Below, one piece after another: positions 50,386 through 59,155 of a DNA stretch of 64,000 nt. Within the stretch, counting starts at the first letter, position 1; each line of letters starts with the position of its first letter. The position numbers and the translations under genes are program-made. The notes beneath the pieces were generated by a model. That model worked only from the letters and a program-made list of their open reading frames with translations. It searched no databases and was not told the DNA's origin. Origin of the DNA: Enterobacteriaceae bacterium B14 (GTDB lineage Bacteria > Pseudomonadota > Gammaproteobacteria > Enterobacterales > Enterobacteriaceae); NCBI GenBank assembly GCA_000307305.1, contig DF158882.1, positions 176,576-240,575 on the forward strand. Reading direction: 5' to 3'.

Positions 50386-51661
50386 ACTTATCATTATTGC
50401 AGGCATGGCCATAGTACAACCGGCAATGGCTGGCCTGAAACCGAAATCGCATATCGGCATTGCCGGTATCGATTTTCAGAGCCAGCTCGGCGCAAGCTAT
50501 GGGCAGGTAGGTAATGTGACCTATCAGCCCTATCAAAGCGATGTGGTGAGCTCGGATTTCAAGAGTGTGACGCCGACGCTGAAGGCCATCGGTGAGCGCT
50601 ATGAAGATAAGTACTTACTGATGTATTCCGGCGATTATCGGCAGTATGGCAGTGCGTCAGCTGATAGCTATAACGACCATTTCTTTGATTTTAATGGCTC
50701 GTGGCGCTATGGGCAGATGCATGGCTTAATGCTCAATGTAGCGGATACGGTAGGGCACGAAGAGCGCGGGCGTGGTATCACGGAGGGGTTTCTACCAAGC
50801 CAGTTTCGTGGTTTTGGAATCACTTCACCCCTTGATACCAATTTGCTCAATACTGAGTTGCGTTACAGCTATGGTGCACCAGTAGGGCGAGGCAAAACAG
50901 AAGTTGCACTACTTCATAAAAGATTACGTTTTGGAAATTTGGATAAAATTAAAAATAGTGACACCGATTTCTATAATTATGTTCTCGACCAAGAGTGGCA
51001 TGAGAACAGCTTAGTCGCTGAGGTTTTCGACCAGTACTCTTCCGAAACACGTTTTCGCTATAGTTTTATTACTAACCAGCGTCGCTATGAGATCGACCCC
51101 AAAAAAGACAACGATGAGTACTATTTAGAGTACGGCATTAAAAGCCAGCTTACAGGAAAAACCAGCGTCGACGGATATGTATCGTGGCTTTATAAAAGAT
51201 TTAAAAATAGTCCTAACGCCCAAGATTTTAACGGGCTTAACTGGGATGTTCAGGCAGAGTGGAAACCTCTGGATCAGGCTATTGTGAAGGCACACTCTTC
51301 ACAACATATCAAAGATCCTTCAGAAGTAGGGGGATATATTTTGGTTTCTAAATATGGCCTTTCCTACCAGCATTTTTGGCTAGTTGACCGCTTCTCTACC
51401 ACGGTTGACTACTCCTATACGACGGAAGCTTACAAGAAGCAGGAGAAGAATCGTAATGATAAGGATGGGGTATTGAGCTTCACCATGAGTTACGACTTTA
51501 GACCCTCGATTAACTTTGAATTGAAATATCAGCTCGACACGTTGCGATCTAATAAAAAAACGGACTCTTTCTTTATCGGCCCCAATGACGACCGCGAGGT
51601 GATAAGAACGCTGGGCTACGATAACTCACTGATTATGTTTACGGCTAAGGTGCAGATCTAA
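50369..51661 (+). CDS. Outer-membrane beta-barrel protein of the exopolysaccharide exporter
   Basis: About 430 residues. The GTG at 50369 is chosen: AAAGG lies 8 nt upstream, and it yields a clean signal peptide (MKTRTKLIIIAGMAIVQPAMA, cleavage after AMA). The mature protein is rich in alternating aromatic/hydrophobic strands (YLLMYSGDYRQYG, FRYSFITNQRRYEI, FSTTVDYSYTTEAY) and ends DNSLIMFTAKVQI, a typical outer-membrane barrel terminus. It lies directly before a short OPX lipoprotein. Barrel partners of OPX proteins lacking their own membrane helix are known in Vibrio (VpsM) and Myxococcus (WzpX), and this may be an analogue. The barrel is fairly confident; the exporter role is inferred. Confidence 0.75.
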   Translation: MKTRTKLIIIAGMAIVQPAMAGLKPKSHIGIAGIDFQSQLGASYGQVGNVTYQPYQSDVVSSDFKSVTPTLKAIGERYEDKYLLMYSGDYRQYGSASADSYNDHFFDFNGSWRYGQMHGLMLNVADTVGHEERGRGITEGFLPSQFRGFGITSPLDTNLLNTELRYSYGAPVGRGKTEVALLHKRLRFGNLDKIKNSDTDFYNYVLDQEWHENSLVAEVFDQYSSETRFRYSFITNQRRYEIDPKKDNDEYYLEYGIKSQLTGKTSVDGYVSWLYKRFKNSPNAQDFNGLNWDVQAEWKPLDQAIVKAHSSQHIKDPSEVGGYILVSKYGLSYQHFWLVDRFSTTVDYSYTTEAYKKQEKNRNDKDGVLSFTMSYDFRPSINFELKYQLDTLRSNKKTDSFFIGPNDDREVIRTLGYDNSLIMFTAKVQI

Positions 51662-51662
51662 A

Positions 51663-52220
51663 ATGAAAATAATGAAACTGTGCGTATTGTTGTTATTAAG
51701 CACACTGTTGGCTGGTTGTGGGAACTCTGCGACGCCGTTACTGGATACACCGAGTAGTGAAACGATAGGCTACCCACTCGATGAGGGAGATGCCGTCAAT
51801 ATCATGGTTTACGGTGAGCCTGAAATGACGATGAAACTCTTATTGGATAAGAGCGTCTCTATCTCCTTTCCCTATATCGGACAACTGGTGATGAAAGGGA
51901 AAACGCCAGAGCAGGTAAGTGCAGAGATAACTGAGCGTCTGAAAGGGGATTATCTACAAGACCCGATGGTGACCGTAACGGTGACTGGATTCCGTAAATT
52001 TTATATTACCGGTGAAGTGGAAAACCCAAATGGCTATGCCTATGAGCCAGGGCTTACCGTTGAAAAAGCGATTGCGTTGTCTGGTGGTTTCACTGATAGG
52101 GCCGACCGCAAAGACATTAATATTCGACTGTCTCACACTAATCAACTACTTGAAAATGTTGATGTAAGACATTCCGTTCACCCCGGTGATACCGTGATCG
52201 TTGGCATGAGCTTCTTCTAA
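51663..52220 (+). CDS. Short polysaccharide export (OPX) lipoprotein, Wza/GumB-like
   Basis: A 185-residue lipoprotein with lipobox LLAGC (Cys19). The poly-export domain (residues 35-105) starts YPLDEGDAVNIMVYGEPEM; one SLBB-type domain follows (FYITGEVENPNGY..ALSGGFTDRADRK). It stops soon after the SLBB domain, so it lacks the extra domains and C-terminal helix that let E. coli Wza (about 380 residues) span the outer membrane. It therefore probably works with the barrel encoded just upstream. The start follows the barrel stop by one base; the Wzc-like gene follows by 2 bp. Confidence 0.9.
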   Translation: MKIMKLCVLLLLSTLLAGCGNSATPLLDTPSSETIGYPLDEGDAVNIMVYGEPEMTMKLLLDKSVSISFPYIGQLVMKGKTPEQVSAEITERLKGDYLQDPMVTVTVTGFRKFYITGEVENPNGYAYEPGLTVEKAIALSGGFTDRADRKDINIRLSHTNQLLENVDVRHSVHPGDTVIVGMSFF

Positions 52221-52222
52221 CT

Positions 52223-54364
52223 ATGAAATTATCGATAGTAGAGAATGGCAAAAAAGTAGAAAGCAGCATCGACATTTCTAAGTTTGCCAAAGAGATTAAA
52301 AAGAACAGTTGGAAGATTGCTATTGCGGGCATTATTGCCGCTGCTGTCGCCTATCCACTGATTAATATGATGACGTCGAAATACGTTTCGACGGCAACCG
52401 TGCTGATAAAAGCGCAGCAGGATAATACTTCCCCCTTACCACAGGTTGAGGGATTTGATTCAACACGTAGCGGTTACTACGAGACACAATATGCCCTGAT
52501 GCAGTCGCATATCGTGTTAAAACAAGCCGTTCGTGATCTAAAGCTGGATCAGAACCCTGCTTTTAATGGCACCGATAAAAAAGAGAATGCGGCGAGTACA
52601 AGTGAAGAGGAGCTGCAGCAACGTGTTGATCATGCTCTTAATGTGATGGTGAGAAACCTCACTATCACAGGGGTGCGCACGACCCAACTTGCCTCTGTCT
52701 CTTATGAATCTGTTTCCCCCGAGCTCTCTGCTGATATTGCCAACGGTGTAGCGCAAGCGTTTATCAACTATACGGTTGAGCAAAAACGGCTGAAAACGCT
52801 ACAGGCCAAAGAGTGGAACCAAGAGCAGATGGAGGAGGTTAAACAGCAAATTGTTGACCAAAAAGCCGCCATCGATAGCTATTTGAAGAAAGAGGGACTA
52901 CTCACTTTCCGTGGTGTAGATGGGTTTGAAACCGAACAGCTAGGCATTGTGACCAATAAACTTGCCGATGCAACCCAGCGCCGTATTGTGGCTGAAGCAC
53001 AATACAATACGGTACGTTTGAGCGGAGGGAAAACCCTACAAGATGTGATCTCTCTGCCTGATATCTCTGTTCATGCTCAGATTCAGGATCTACGAATTGC
53101 GCTGGTTCAGGCGAAACGCTCGCTGTATGACTTACGCAAACGCTACGGACCAAAACACACCAAAATTCTGGAAGCCCAAGCGCAGGTGCAGGCAGTTGAA
53201 GAACAGACTCGCTTAGTGCTGGTGGAGCTAGAAGCAGGATTGCGTAAACAGTATCAATCACTGCTCGCCAGCGAAAATGCGTATAAAAAGGAGCTGGACG
53301 AACAGAAAGCGGCTTTCCAGAAACTCTCTTCCTTGCGTGATGAATATAACAACATGCAAACGGCGCTGCTAAAAACCGAAGAACTTTATAAAGAGTTGTA
53401 TCAGCGTACCAAAGAGCAAGCGTTATCAGAAGACTATTTAGAGCCTGATGCCGTACTGTATGACCCCGCAGTACCTGCGGAAAGGCCCTCTAAACCGAAT
53501 AAAGCGCTGCTCATGATTATGGTTGTCATGATGGTACTGATCATTTGTGTGGTCTATTTCATCGTAAAAGCTGCGTTGGATAATTCGATAAATAGTGTTA
53601 GCCAGATGAAAAAACGATTGGCTGTAGAGCCGCTTGGGGAAATTCGGCACTTCATCGGTGCAGGCGGTCGCTCACAACTGGTGAGGCTTATCTCGGATAA
53701 CCAGCTGGACGCCGACATTGTCCATAGTATGCGAACACGAATTCTGCTGGAGTACCCTGATCTGCAAAGTATCGCGATTAGCTCGACAGAGTCGGCAGAA
53801 GGGCGCTCTTTTGTCGCACATTTGTTGGCAAATTCATTCAGCTTTGACCAGAAGACGCTACTCATTGATTTAGATTTTTTCAACCAAAATGGCCTATCGC
53901 AAACCCTTGCCAAGCCTGCCGCGACTGGCGTGGCTGACGTGCTAAAAGGCGCAGTTACGTTGGAAAGTGCGGTTGTAAATCTCAATGACAATCTGGCATT
54001 TCTCCCACGAGGAAACGCCAAACTCTCTCCATTATTGATGCTCTCGTCTGAGCAACTTGTGGCACTCATCGCTGAGGCCAGAGGGCGCTATCAGCGAATT
54101 ATTATTGATGTGTCAGCGGTAAGCCAATCTCAAGACATTCAACTCATTAGTCGCATTATCGACGGTGTGATATTCGTGTTGAAAGCTGGGGCTGTACCAG
54201 TAGGTGACGCCCTCAAAGCATTAGAAAAAACCAGACAGAAGGATACGGTGTTGATAGGGGCGGTGATCAATCAGGTCACGGAGAGAAACCTAGAGACAAA
54301 AGAGGGCTTACGGGCACTGAATAGTCAAACCAATGAATTAATTAGCAGTACAGGCAAAGCATGA
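52223..54364 (+). CDS. Wzc/GumC-like polysaccharide co-polymerase with degenerate kinase domain
   Basis: A 713-residue inner-membrane protein. The chain-length (Wzz) domain lies between two transmembrane helices (about 33-50 and 428-448), with a long periplasmic coiled coil and the VPAERPSKPNK motif before TM2 (as AVPAERPSKPNKALL). The C-terminal BY-kinase-like domain has a Walker A region SSTESAEGRSFVAHLLAN in which the invariant lysine (GKS/T) is arginine, a Walker A' LLIDLDFF and a Walker B RIIIDVSAV. The C-terminus lacks a tyrosine cluster. It is probably a structural PCP with weak or no tyrosine kinase activity. No Wzb phosphatase gene is present in the operon. The stop overlaps the flippase start (ATGA). 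Confidence 0.9.
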   Translation: MKLSIVENGKKVESSIDISKFAKEIKKNSWKIAIAGIIAAAVAYPLINMMTSKYVSTATVLIKAQQDNTSPLPQVEGFDSTRSGYYETQYALMQSHIVLKQAVRDLKLDQNPAFNGTDKKENAASTSEEELQQRVDHALNVMVRNLTITGVRTTQLASVSYESVSPELSADIANGVAQAFINYTVEQKRLKTLQAKEWNQEQMEEVKQQIVDQKAAIDSYLKKEGLLTFRGVDGFETEQLGIVTNKLADATQRRIVAEAQYNTVRLSGGKTLQDVISLPDISVHAQIQDLRIALVQAKRSLYDLRKRYGPKHTKILEAQAQVQAVEEQTRLVLVELEAGLRKQYQSLLASENAYKKELDEQKAAFQKLSSLRDEYNNMQTALLKTEELYKELYQRTKEQALSEDYLEPDAVLYDPAVPAERPSKPNKALLMIMVVMMVLIICVVYFIVKAALDNSINSVSQMKKRLAVEPLGEIRHFIGAGGRSQLVRLISDNQLDADIVHSMRTRILLEYPDLQSIAISSTESAEGRSFVAHLLANSFSFDQKTLLIDLDFFNQNGLSQTLAKPAATGVADVLKGAVTLESAVVNLNDNLAFLPRGNAKLSPLLMLSSEQLVALIAEARGRYQRIIIDVSAVSQSQDIQLISRIIDGVIFVLKAGAVPVGDALKALEKTRQKDTVLIGAVINQVTERNLETKEGLRALNSQTNELISSTGKA

Positions 54365-55572
54365 GTTTACTGAAAAGCGTTTCTACCATTGCCAGTTCAT
54401 CGGTGATATCTCAGTTGATCGGTGCGCTCTCTATCTGGTTGATATCCCACAAGTACAATATGGCAGAAGTCGGTATTTACGCACTTATCTACAGTATTGT
54501 GCTAGTGGGTGCTCAGGTTTGTACCTTCGCTTCACAACTTCTGATCCCCAAGCAGCAAGAGGAAGAGCTGGTACAGAACGTGGTGTTCAGTACCTTGCAA
54601 AGCCTGATTATTGCGCTGCCTTATGCGGCATTAACGGCTTGGCTTTTTCACCAAAATATCTTTTTCCTATATTTGCTGACGCTGGCCTCTGCACTGGTTT
54701 TAGTCTCTGAAAACCTGTCGCTGCGCACGGGTGATTTTCGTTTTTTGATTTTTCAGCGCCTCTCGGTTTCCGTTGTCGTGGTGCTCTCTATCTTGCTCAC
54801 CTCGAATACGAAGGCATTTTACTGGTCTTGGGCCGTCTCAATGATGGTGCTGATAATGGGCTGCATACTTTATTCGTTCAATATTCGCCAAGTGGCGCTA
54901 AGCCATTTAAGTATTAAAAATAATCTGTCATTTTTTAAGCGCCACATTCACCACATCACGAAAGTGGGCAGTGCAGAAGTCTTGGCGATGGCGAACAATA
55001 ATCTGCCGATTATGCTGATTAACTTTTGGTTCTCTGCGCTAACAGCGGGCTATTTCTCCGTCGTGAGCCGTTTCTGTTTAGCTCCTGTAGCGATTGTGGG
55101 AAATGCGGTTCGTAACTCGATTTTCTCGAAATGGTCGATCGATTTTAGAAATCAGCGCTTTAATTTTGACGAGTATAAAAAAGTTCGCCTGCTGTTATTG
55201 GTTCTGGGGGTGGTTTGTACGCTCGGTGTCTTTATCTTCTATCCGATAGTGATGCGTTTAGGCTTTAGTGAAGAGTGGATAAATTCGATCCCTACTGCAA
55301 ATTACATCCTGCCTTATTTATTCCCCGCGCTGGCTGTCAGCCCGTTAACCGTTATTGAGCTTATTTTTGGTTCCCACCGCTACTTCTTGCGTATTCAGCT
55401 TGAGCAGTTGGCGATTGTTTTAGCGGCTTTCATCGTTTTACCTTATTTCTATAACGACTACGCCACCTCCGTCATTCTGTTCTCTGTGCTGACGTTTATT
55501 CGTTATGCCTTTATCTATCTCAAGATGAACACGCTCGCTAACCAACTGAAGAGCGGGAAAATTGAGCCATGA
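54361..55572 (+). CDS. wzx: Polysaccharide repeat-unit flippase (Wzx, MATE/MOP family)
   Basis: A 403-residue protein with about 12 hydrophobic segments (for example ALIYSIVLVGAQVCTFAS, LLLVLGVVCTLGVFIFYPIV). N-terminal STIASSSVISQLIGALSIW fits Wzx/RfbX. It would flip undecaprenyl-linked repeat units to the periplasm. ATGA overlaps link it to the genes on both sides. Sequence among Wzx proteins is variable, so the assignment rests on topology and position. Confidence 0.85.
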   Translation: MSLLKSVSTIASSSVISQLIGALSIWLISHKYNMAEVGIYALIYSIVLVGAQVCTFASQLLIPKQQEEELVQNVVFSTLQSLIIALPYAALTAWLFHQNIFFLYLLTLASALVLVSENLSLRTGDFRFLIFQRLSVSVVVVLSILLTSNTKAFYWSWAVSMMVLIMGCILYSFNIRQVALSHLSIKNNLSFFKRHIHHITKVGSAEVLAMANNNLPIMLINFWFSALTAGYFSVVSRFCLAPVAIVGNAVRNSIFSKWSIDFRNQRFNFDEYKKVRLLLLVLGVVCTLGVFIFYPIVMRLGFSEEWINSIPTANYILPYLFPALAVSPLTVIELIFGSHRYFLRIQLEQLAIVLAAFIVLPYFYNDYATSVILFSVLTFIRYAFIYLKMNTLANQLKSGKIEP

Positions 55573-56951
55573 ACCTGAATACGGGACTTTATCTACAGCT
55601 TTACGCCATTGTCACATTGGTGTTCTGTGGATTAGTACAGTATTTCACGGGTGTTGTTGCTGTGCTGTGGCTGCCTTTCTTTCTTGCTTTAGCGATGTCG
55701 CTCTTGATGATAATGCAGACGCGTTACGACGATCGCACCTTAGACACGCAAGAAAAAGTGGTGATGACGCTGTATCTCTCGTTGATGGTGATGGCGGGAC
55801 TTTCCACCTTCTTGCAAGGTGGAGTTACCGTAACCATTGTCGGCTTCAAAAACGAAATTGCCCTGTCGCTTGTCATGTTCTGCTTACTGCTTGGATTTTG
55901 CCGTGAATCACAAATTTACCGTGTAACACGCAGCCTATATTGGGTGTTTTATGCTCAGTTTCCGGTCATCGCTTATCAGGTGCTCATTGTTTTACCGAAG
56001 CGAGTGGCGATGAAGGGCGAGTATGAGAAATGGGATTCAGTGGTTGGCACATTTGGTGGCGACCCAATGGGTGGGGGTAATACGGCGGCGATGGGGATGT
56101 TCTGCCTGTTGATCATGCTGCTCAAAGTGTCTGAGTTTAAACATGGGCTGACTTCATTCAAGTCTATGGCGCTGCATATTATTTTTGGTTTTGGCCTATG
56201 TATTGCGGGTGAAGTGAAGTTTGTTGTTTTACTCTCGCCACTGTTAATGGCGTGGGTTTGGCTGACACCTAGCTATGTGACAGGTGTTTCTAAAATCAAC
56301 ATGAAAGCCATTCTATTAATCTTTGGCGGCATGGCGCTGTTGATCACTGTTGCTATTTTGATTCTGGCATCAGGGTACTCTTCCGCCTTTGGCGGCGACC
56401 CAACCAAAAGCGCCTTTAGCGTGTTTATTGACTCCCTCGGCTATATTTTTGATTCCACCTACGTTATGGAATCGGGCGAGCTGGGCCGCTTTACCACCAT
56501 TGCATTCTGGCTGAAAAATAACGATCTGTGGGGCATCTCCAGCACGCTGTTTGGCTATGGGCTGAATGCGACAAACAGCGGCAGCTCTGTGTCACCGGGC
56601 TACTTGAATATCATCTTTAATCTGATTCTGGATTCAACGTCTCTTAGCATGTTGTTGTGGGAGATGGGTGCGATAGGAACGCTCTTTTTTGTTGGTTTGT
56701 TCATCTATATTTTAAAGATCACACAGCCAAAAGCGTTGCTGGATAAAGAACAGCTCGATGAGCAAGATCTACAGCTGTTGAGCTTTGCACCGGCGTTTAA
56801 TGCGTTTGCTATTGGGTGTTTGCTCAGCCTGCCTTATAGCCAGATCCTGATGATTATCCCAATGCTGCAATTTCTCTTTTATCTATCACTGGGTGCAAGC
56901 CTAGTGATCCGCCGTTCCGTTCGCCGTTATACCGAGACATCGTATGAGTGA
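55569..56951 (+). CDS. wzy: Polysaccharide polymerase (Wzy-like)
   Basis: A 460-residue membrane protein with about 11 hydrophobic segments and large periplasmic loops (around VVGTFGGDPMGGGNTAA and FGYGLNATNSGSS), as expected for Wzy/O-antigen-ligase-type polymerases. It would polymerise repeat units in the periplasm. It starts within the wzx stop (ATGA) and overlaps the next glycosyltransferase by 8 bp. Assignment is by topology and operon position. Confidence 0.8.
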   Translation: MNLNTGLYLQLYAIVTLVFCGLVQYFTGVVAVLWLPFFLALAMSLLMIMQTRYDDRTLDTQEKVVMTLYLSLMVMAGLSTFLQGGVTVTIVGFKNEIALSLVMFCLLLGFCRESQIYRVTRSLYWVFYAQFPVIAYQVLIVLPKRVAMKGEYEKWDSVVGTFGGDPMGGGNTAAMGMFCLLIMLLKVSEFKHGLTSFKSMALHIIFGFGLCIAGEVKFVVLLSPLLMAWVWLTPSYVTGVSKINMKAILLIFGGMALLITVAILILASGYSSAFGGDPTKSAFSVFIDSLGYIFDSTYVMESGELGRFTTIAFWLKNNDLWGISSTLFGYGLNATNSGSSVSPGYLNIIFNLILDSTSLSMLLWEMGAIGTLFFVGLFIYILKITQPKALLDKEQLDEQDLQLLSFAPAFNAFAIGCLLSLPYSQILMIIPMLQFLFYLSLGASLVIRRSVRRYTETSYE

Positions 56952-57933
56952 TAAACCCTTTATTTCCGTCAGTATCAAAACGCTTAATGAAGCGGAGTGT
57001 ATCGAGAAAACTATCGATAGCATCCGTAATCATATTGCTGATTATCCACATAAAATTATCGTTGCCGATAGTTTATCGACTGACAATACCCAACAGCTTG
57101 CCAGTGGGAAAGGCGTCACCGTTGTTTCTCTGACAAACCCCGCCGATCGCTGTTGTGGCGTGGGGCACCAGCTTGGCTATCTATATAGCGAAGGTGAGTA
57201 CCTGCTGCTGCTTGATGGTGATATGGAGCTTGAGGATGGGTTTATTGCTAAAGGAATTGAGTTTCTGGAGAAGCACCGAGAATATGCAGGTGTCGCCGGA
57301 ACGGTCGAAATGGATGGGGCAGCCAACTACGAGTTTAAATCGCGCAAGCAGCGAATTCATAAAATCTACCCTCTGGGGGATTGTGGGCATTTAGGCGGTG
57401 GTGGGTTATATCGCCGCTCGGCCATTGAAAAAATCGGCTACCTCACCAATCGTAACCTACATGGCTATGAAGAAGCCGAGTTAGGCATTCGCCTGCACGA
57501 TGCAGGGTATAAGCTTCATCGACTAGATACGCCTTACTTCCGTCACACCTCTTACACCATGCCAACGCTCAAAATGCTGCAGTATCGCTGGAAGAACGGC
57601 TTTCTTTGGGCATCGGGGGAACTGCTACGCAGTGCTTGGGGAAAATCCTATTTTCGTGAGGCGTTAAACATCGTGAAGAACGAGGCGGTGTTTACCCTCT
57701 ATCTGCTGGTGTTACTGCTGGCGCTGCTCACATTTAATGGCATGGTGATTGGCGTGGCGCTGCTGCCGTTGCTGGCTTTTATCGCACTAAAAACCATTAA
57801 AAATCGCTCCTTAATGAATGGGCTACAGAGCGTGATGAATTTAGCCGTGTTCTCGGCTGGGTTGATCAAAGGGTTAACGCGCCCTATGCGGGACCCGATG
57901 ACCCCACCAGACAGCAAAGTGATTCATGAATAG
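56944..57933 (+). CDS. Family 2 glycosyltransferase with C-terminal membrane segments
   Basis: A 329-residue GT-A enzyme. Nucleotide-sugar site near FISVSIKTLNEAECIEKTI and KIIVADSLSTDN; the metal-binding DxD-type motif is LLLLDGDMEL, and GYEEAELGIRLHDAGY is the acceptor-base region. Two hydrophobic stretches near residues 245-285 suggest membrane attachment. It adds one sugar to the lipid-linked repeat unit; donor and linkage are unknown. Confidence 0.88.
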   Translation: MSDKPFISVSIKTLNEAECIEKTIDSIRNHIADYPHKIIVADSLSTDNTQQLASGKGVTVVSLTNPADRCCGVGHQLGYLYSEGEYLLLLDGDMELEDGFIAKGIEFLEKHREYAGVAGTVEMDGAANYEFKSRKQRIHKIYPLGDCGHLGGGGLYRRSAIEKIGYLTNRNLHGYEEAELGIRLHDAGYKLHRLDTPYFRHTSYTMPTLKMLQYRWKNGFLWASGELLRSAWGKSYFREALNIVKNEAVFTLYLLVLLLALLTFNGMVIGVALLPLLAFIALKTIKNRSLMNGLQSVMNLAVFSAGLIKGLTRPMRDPMTPPDSKVIHE

Positions 57934-57942
57934 GCGGAAATA

Positions 57943-59154
57943 ATGAAAGTTTTACTGGTTAACAAGTTCTTCTTTATTAAGGGCGGCGCAGAGACCGTCT
58001 ATTTTCAAGAGCGCGATAGGTTAAAGAGTGCAGGTGTTGAGGTGGTTGATTTCTCAATGCAGCATGAAAATAATTTCCCTTCTGACTATGCTGACTATTT
58101 TGTCAGTAATGTTGATTATCATCAGGGTAGCAGCCTGATGGGGGAAGTTCAGACGGCGATTAATTTTATTCATAACAGTGAAGCGTGCAAGAAACTGCTG
58201 ATACTGCTGCGCAAAGAAAACCCTGATATTGTCCATTTTCATAATATCTATCATCAACTGACACCCGCCCTGATTAAAGTTGCCCGCGATTTTGGCTGCA
58301 AAACGGTATTGACCGCCCACGATTACAAGATGCTTTGCCCCGCCTACTCCATGCTGCGGGATGGCAAGGTTTGCGATCTCTGTGTGACAGGCTCAGTGTT
58401 TAACGCCTTTAAATACCGCTGCCAAGAAGGCTCCGCCTCTAAAAGCCTGCTCCTCTCTTTGGAAGCAACTTGGCAGAGCATTGCCAAGAACTATCAGGCA
58501 CTAGATGTGATTATTTCACCCAGTGAGTTTCTACGAGGCCTGATCTTACGTAAGTATCCTGATGCGCGAATCGACGTCATCGTTAATGGCATTGATGATT
58601 CCAAGCCAGTCGAGGATGCGGAAGACCACGGTTATATCCTATTTGTTGGCCGTTTGAGCAAAGAGAAAGGGATTGCGACGTTGGCGAAAGCGCATCAGCA
58701 AATGCGCTGTAAAGTGCCGTTAAAAATAGTCGGTAATGGGCCGCTCTACGATAACCTTGTGGCTCAATTTCCTGATGTTGAGTTTCTAGGATATGTGCAG
58801 CAAGGCGAAGCACTGAACCACTTGATCCGCCACGCTCGCGTCGTGGTGGTGCCTTCTGAAGGGTATGAGAACTGCTCAATGTCGGTACTAGAGGCCAAGT
58901 CGTTTGCCAAGCCAGTCATTGGTTCGCGTATTGGCGGTATCCCAGAACAGATCCGCGATAACGTCGACGGTAGGCTCTTTGAGCCGGGCAATATCGAGGC
59001 TCTGTCGCAAATACTGGATGAGCTGGCGGGGGATCCTGAAAAGGCCCAACAAATGGGGCTTAATGCACGGACTTACCTCTGCGAAAAGTACTCTCTGAAT
59101 AAGCATATTGAGTCACTGTTGGCGCTTTATCAGACACTGTTGGGTAATAAATAA
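57943..59154 (+). CDS. Family 4 glycosyltransferase
   Basis: A 403-residue GT-B enzyme. It starts KVLLVNKFFFIKGGAETVYF; the central acceptor domain has TVLTAHDYKMLCPAYS, and the donor domain has YILFVGRLSKEKGIATLAK and the EX7E-type VVPSEGYENCSMSVLEAKSF. The CPAYS and CDLCV cysteines resemble a subgroup that may bind metal. It lies in the exopolysaccharide operon, 9 bp after the GT2 gene. Sugar specificity is unknown. Confidence 0.9.
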   Translation: MKVLLVNKFFFIKGGAETVYFQERDRLKSAGVEVVDFSMQHENNFPSDYADYFVSNVDYHQGSSLMGEVQTAINFIHNSEACKKLLILLRKENPDIVHFHNIYHQLTPALIKVARDFGCKTVLTAHDYKMLCPAYSMLRDGKVCDLCVTGSVFNAFKYRCQEGSASKSLLLSLEATWQSIAKNYQALDVIISPSEFLRGLILRKYPDARIDVIVNGIDDSKPVEDAEDHGYILFVGRLSKEKGIATLAKAHQQMRCKVPLKIVGNGPLYDNLVAQFPDVEFLGYVQQGEALNHLIRHARVVVVPSEGYENCSMSVLEAKSFAKPVIGSRIGGIPEQIRDNVDGRLFEPGNIEALSQILDELAGDPEKAQQMGLNARTYLCEKYSLNKHIESLLALYQTLLGNK

Positions 59155-59155
59155 G

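Noticed and set aside
53554..54069. 171-residue minus-strand open frame
   Set aside because: It is antisense to the Wzc-like gene and has no protein-like motifs.
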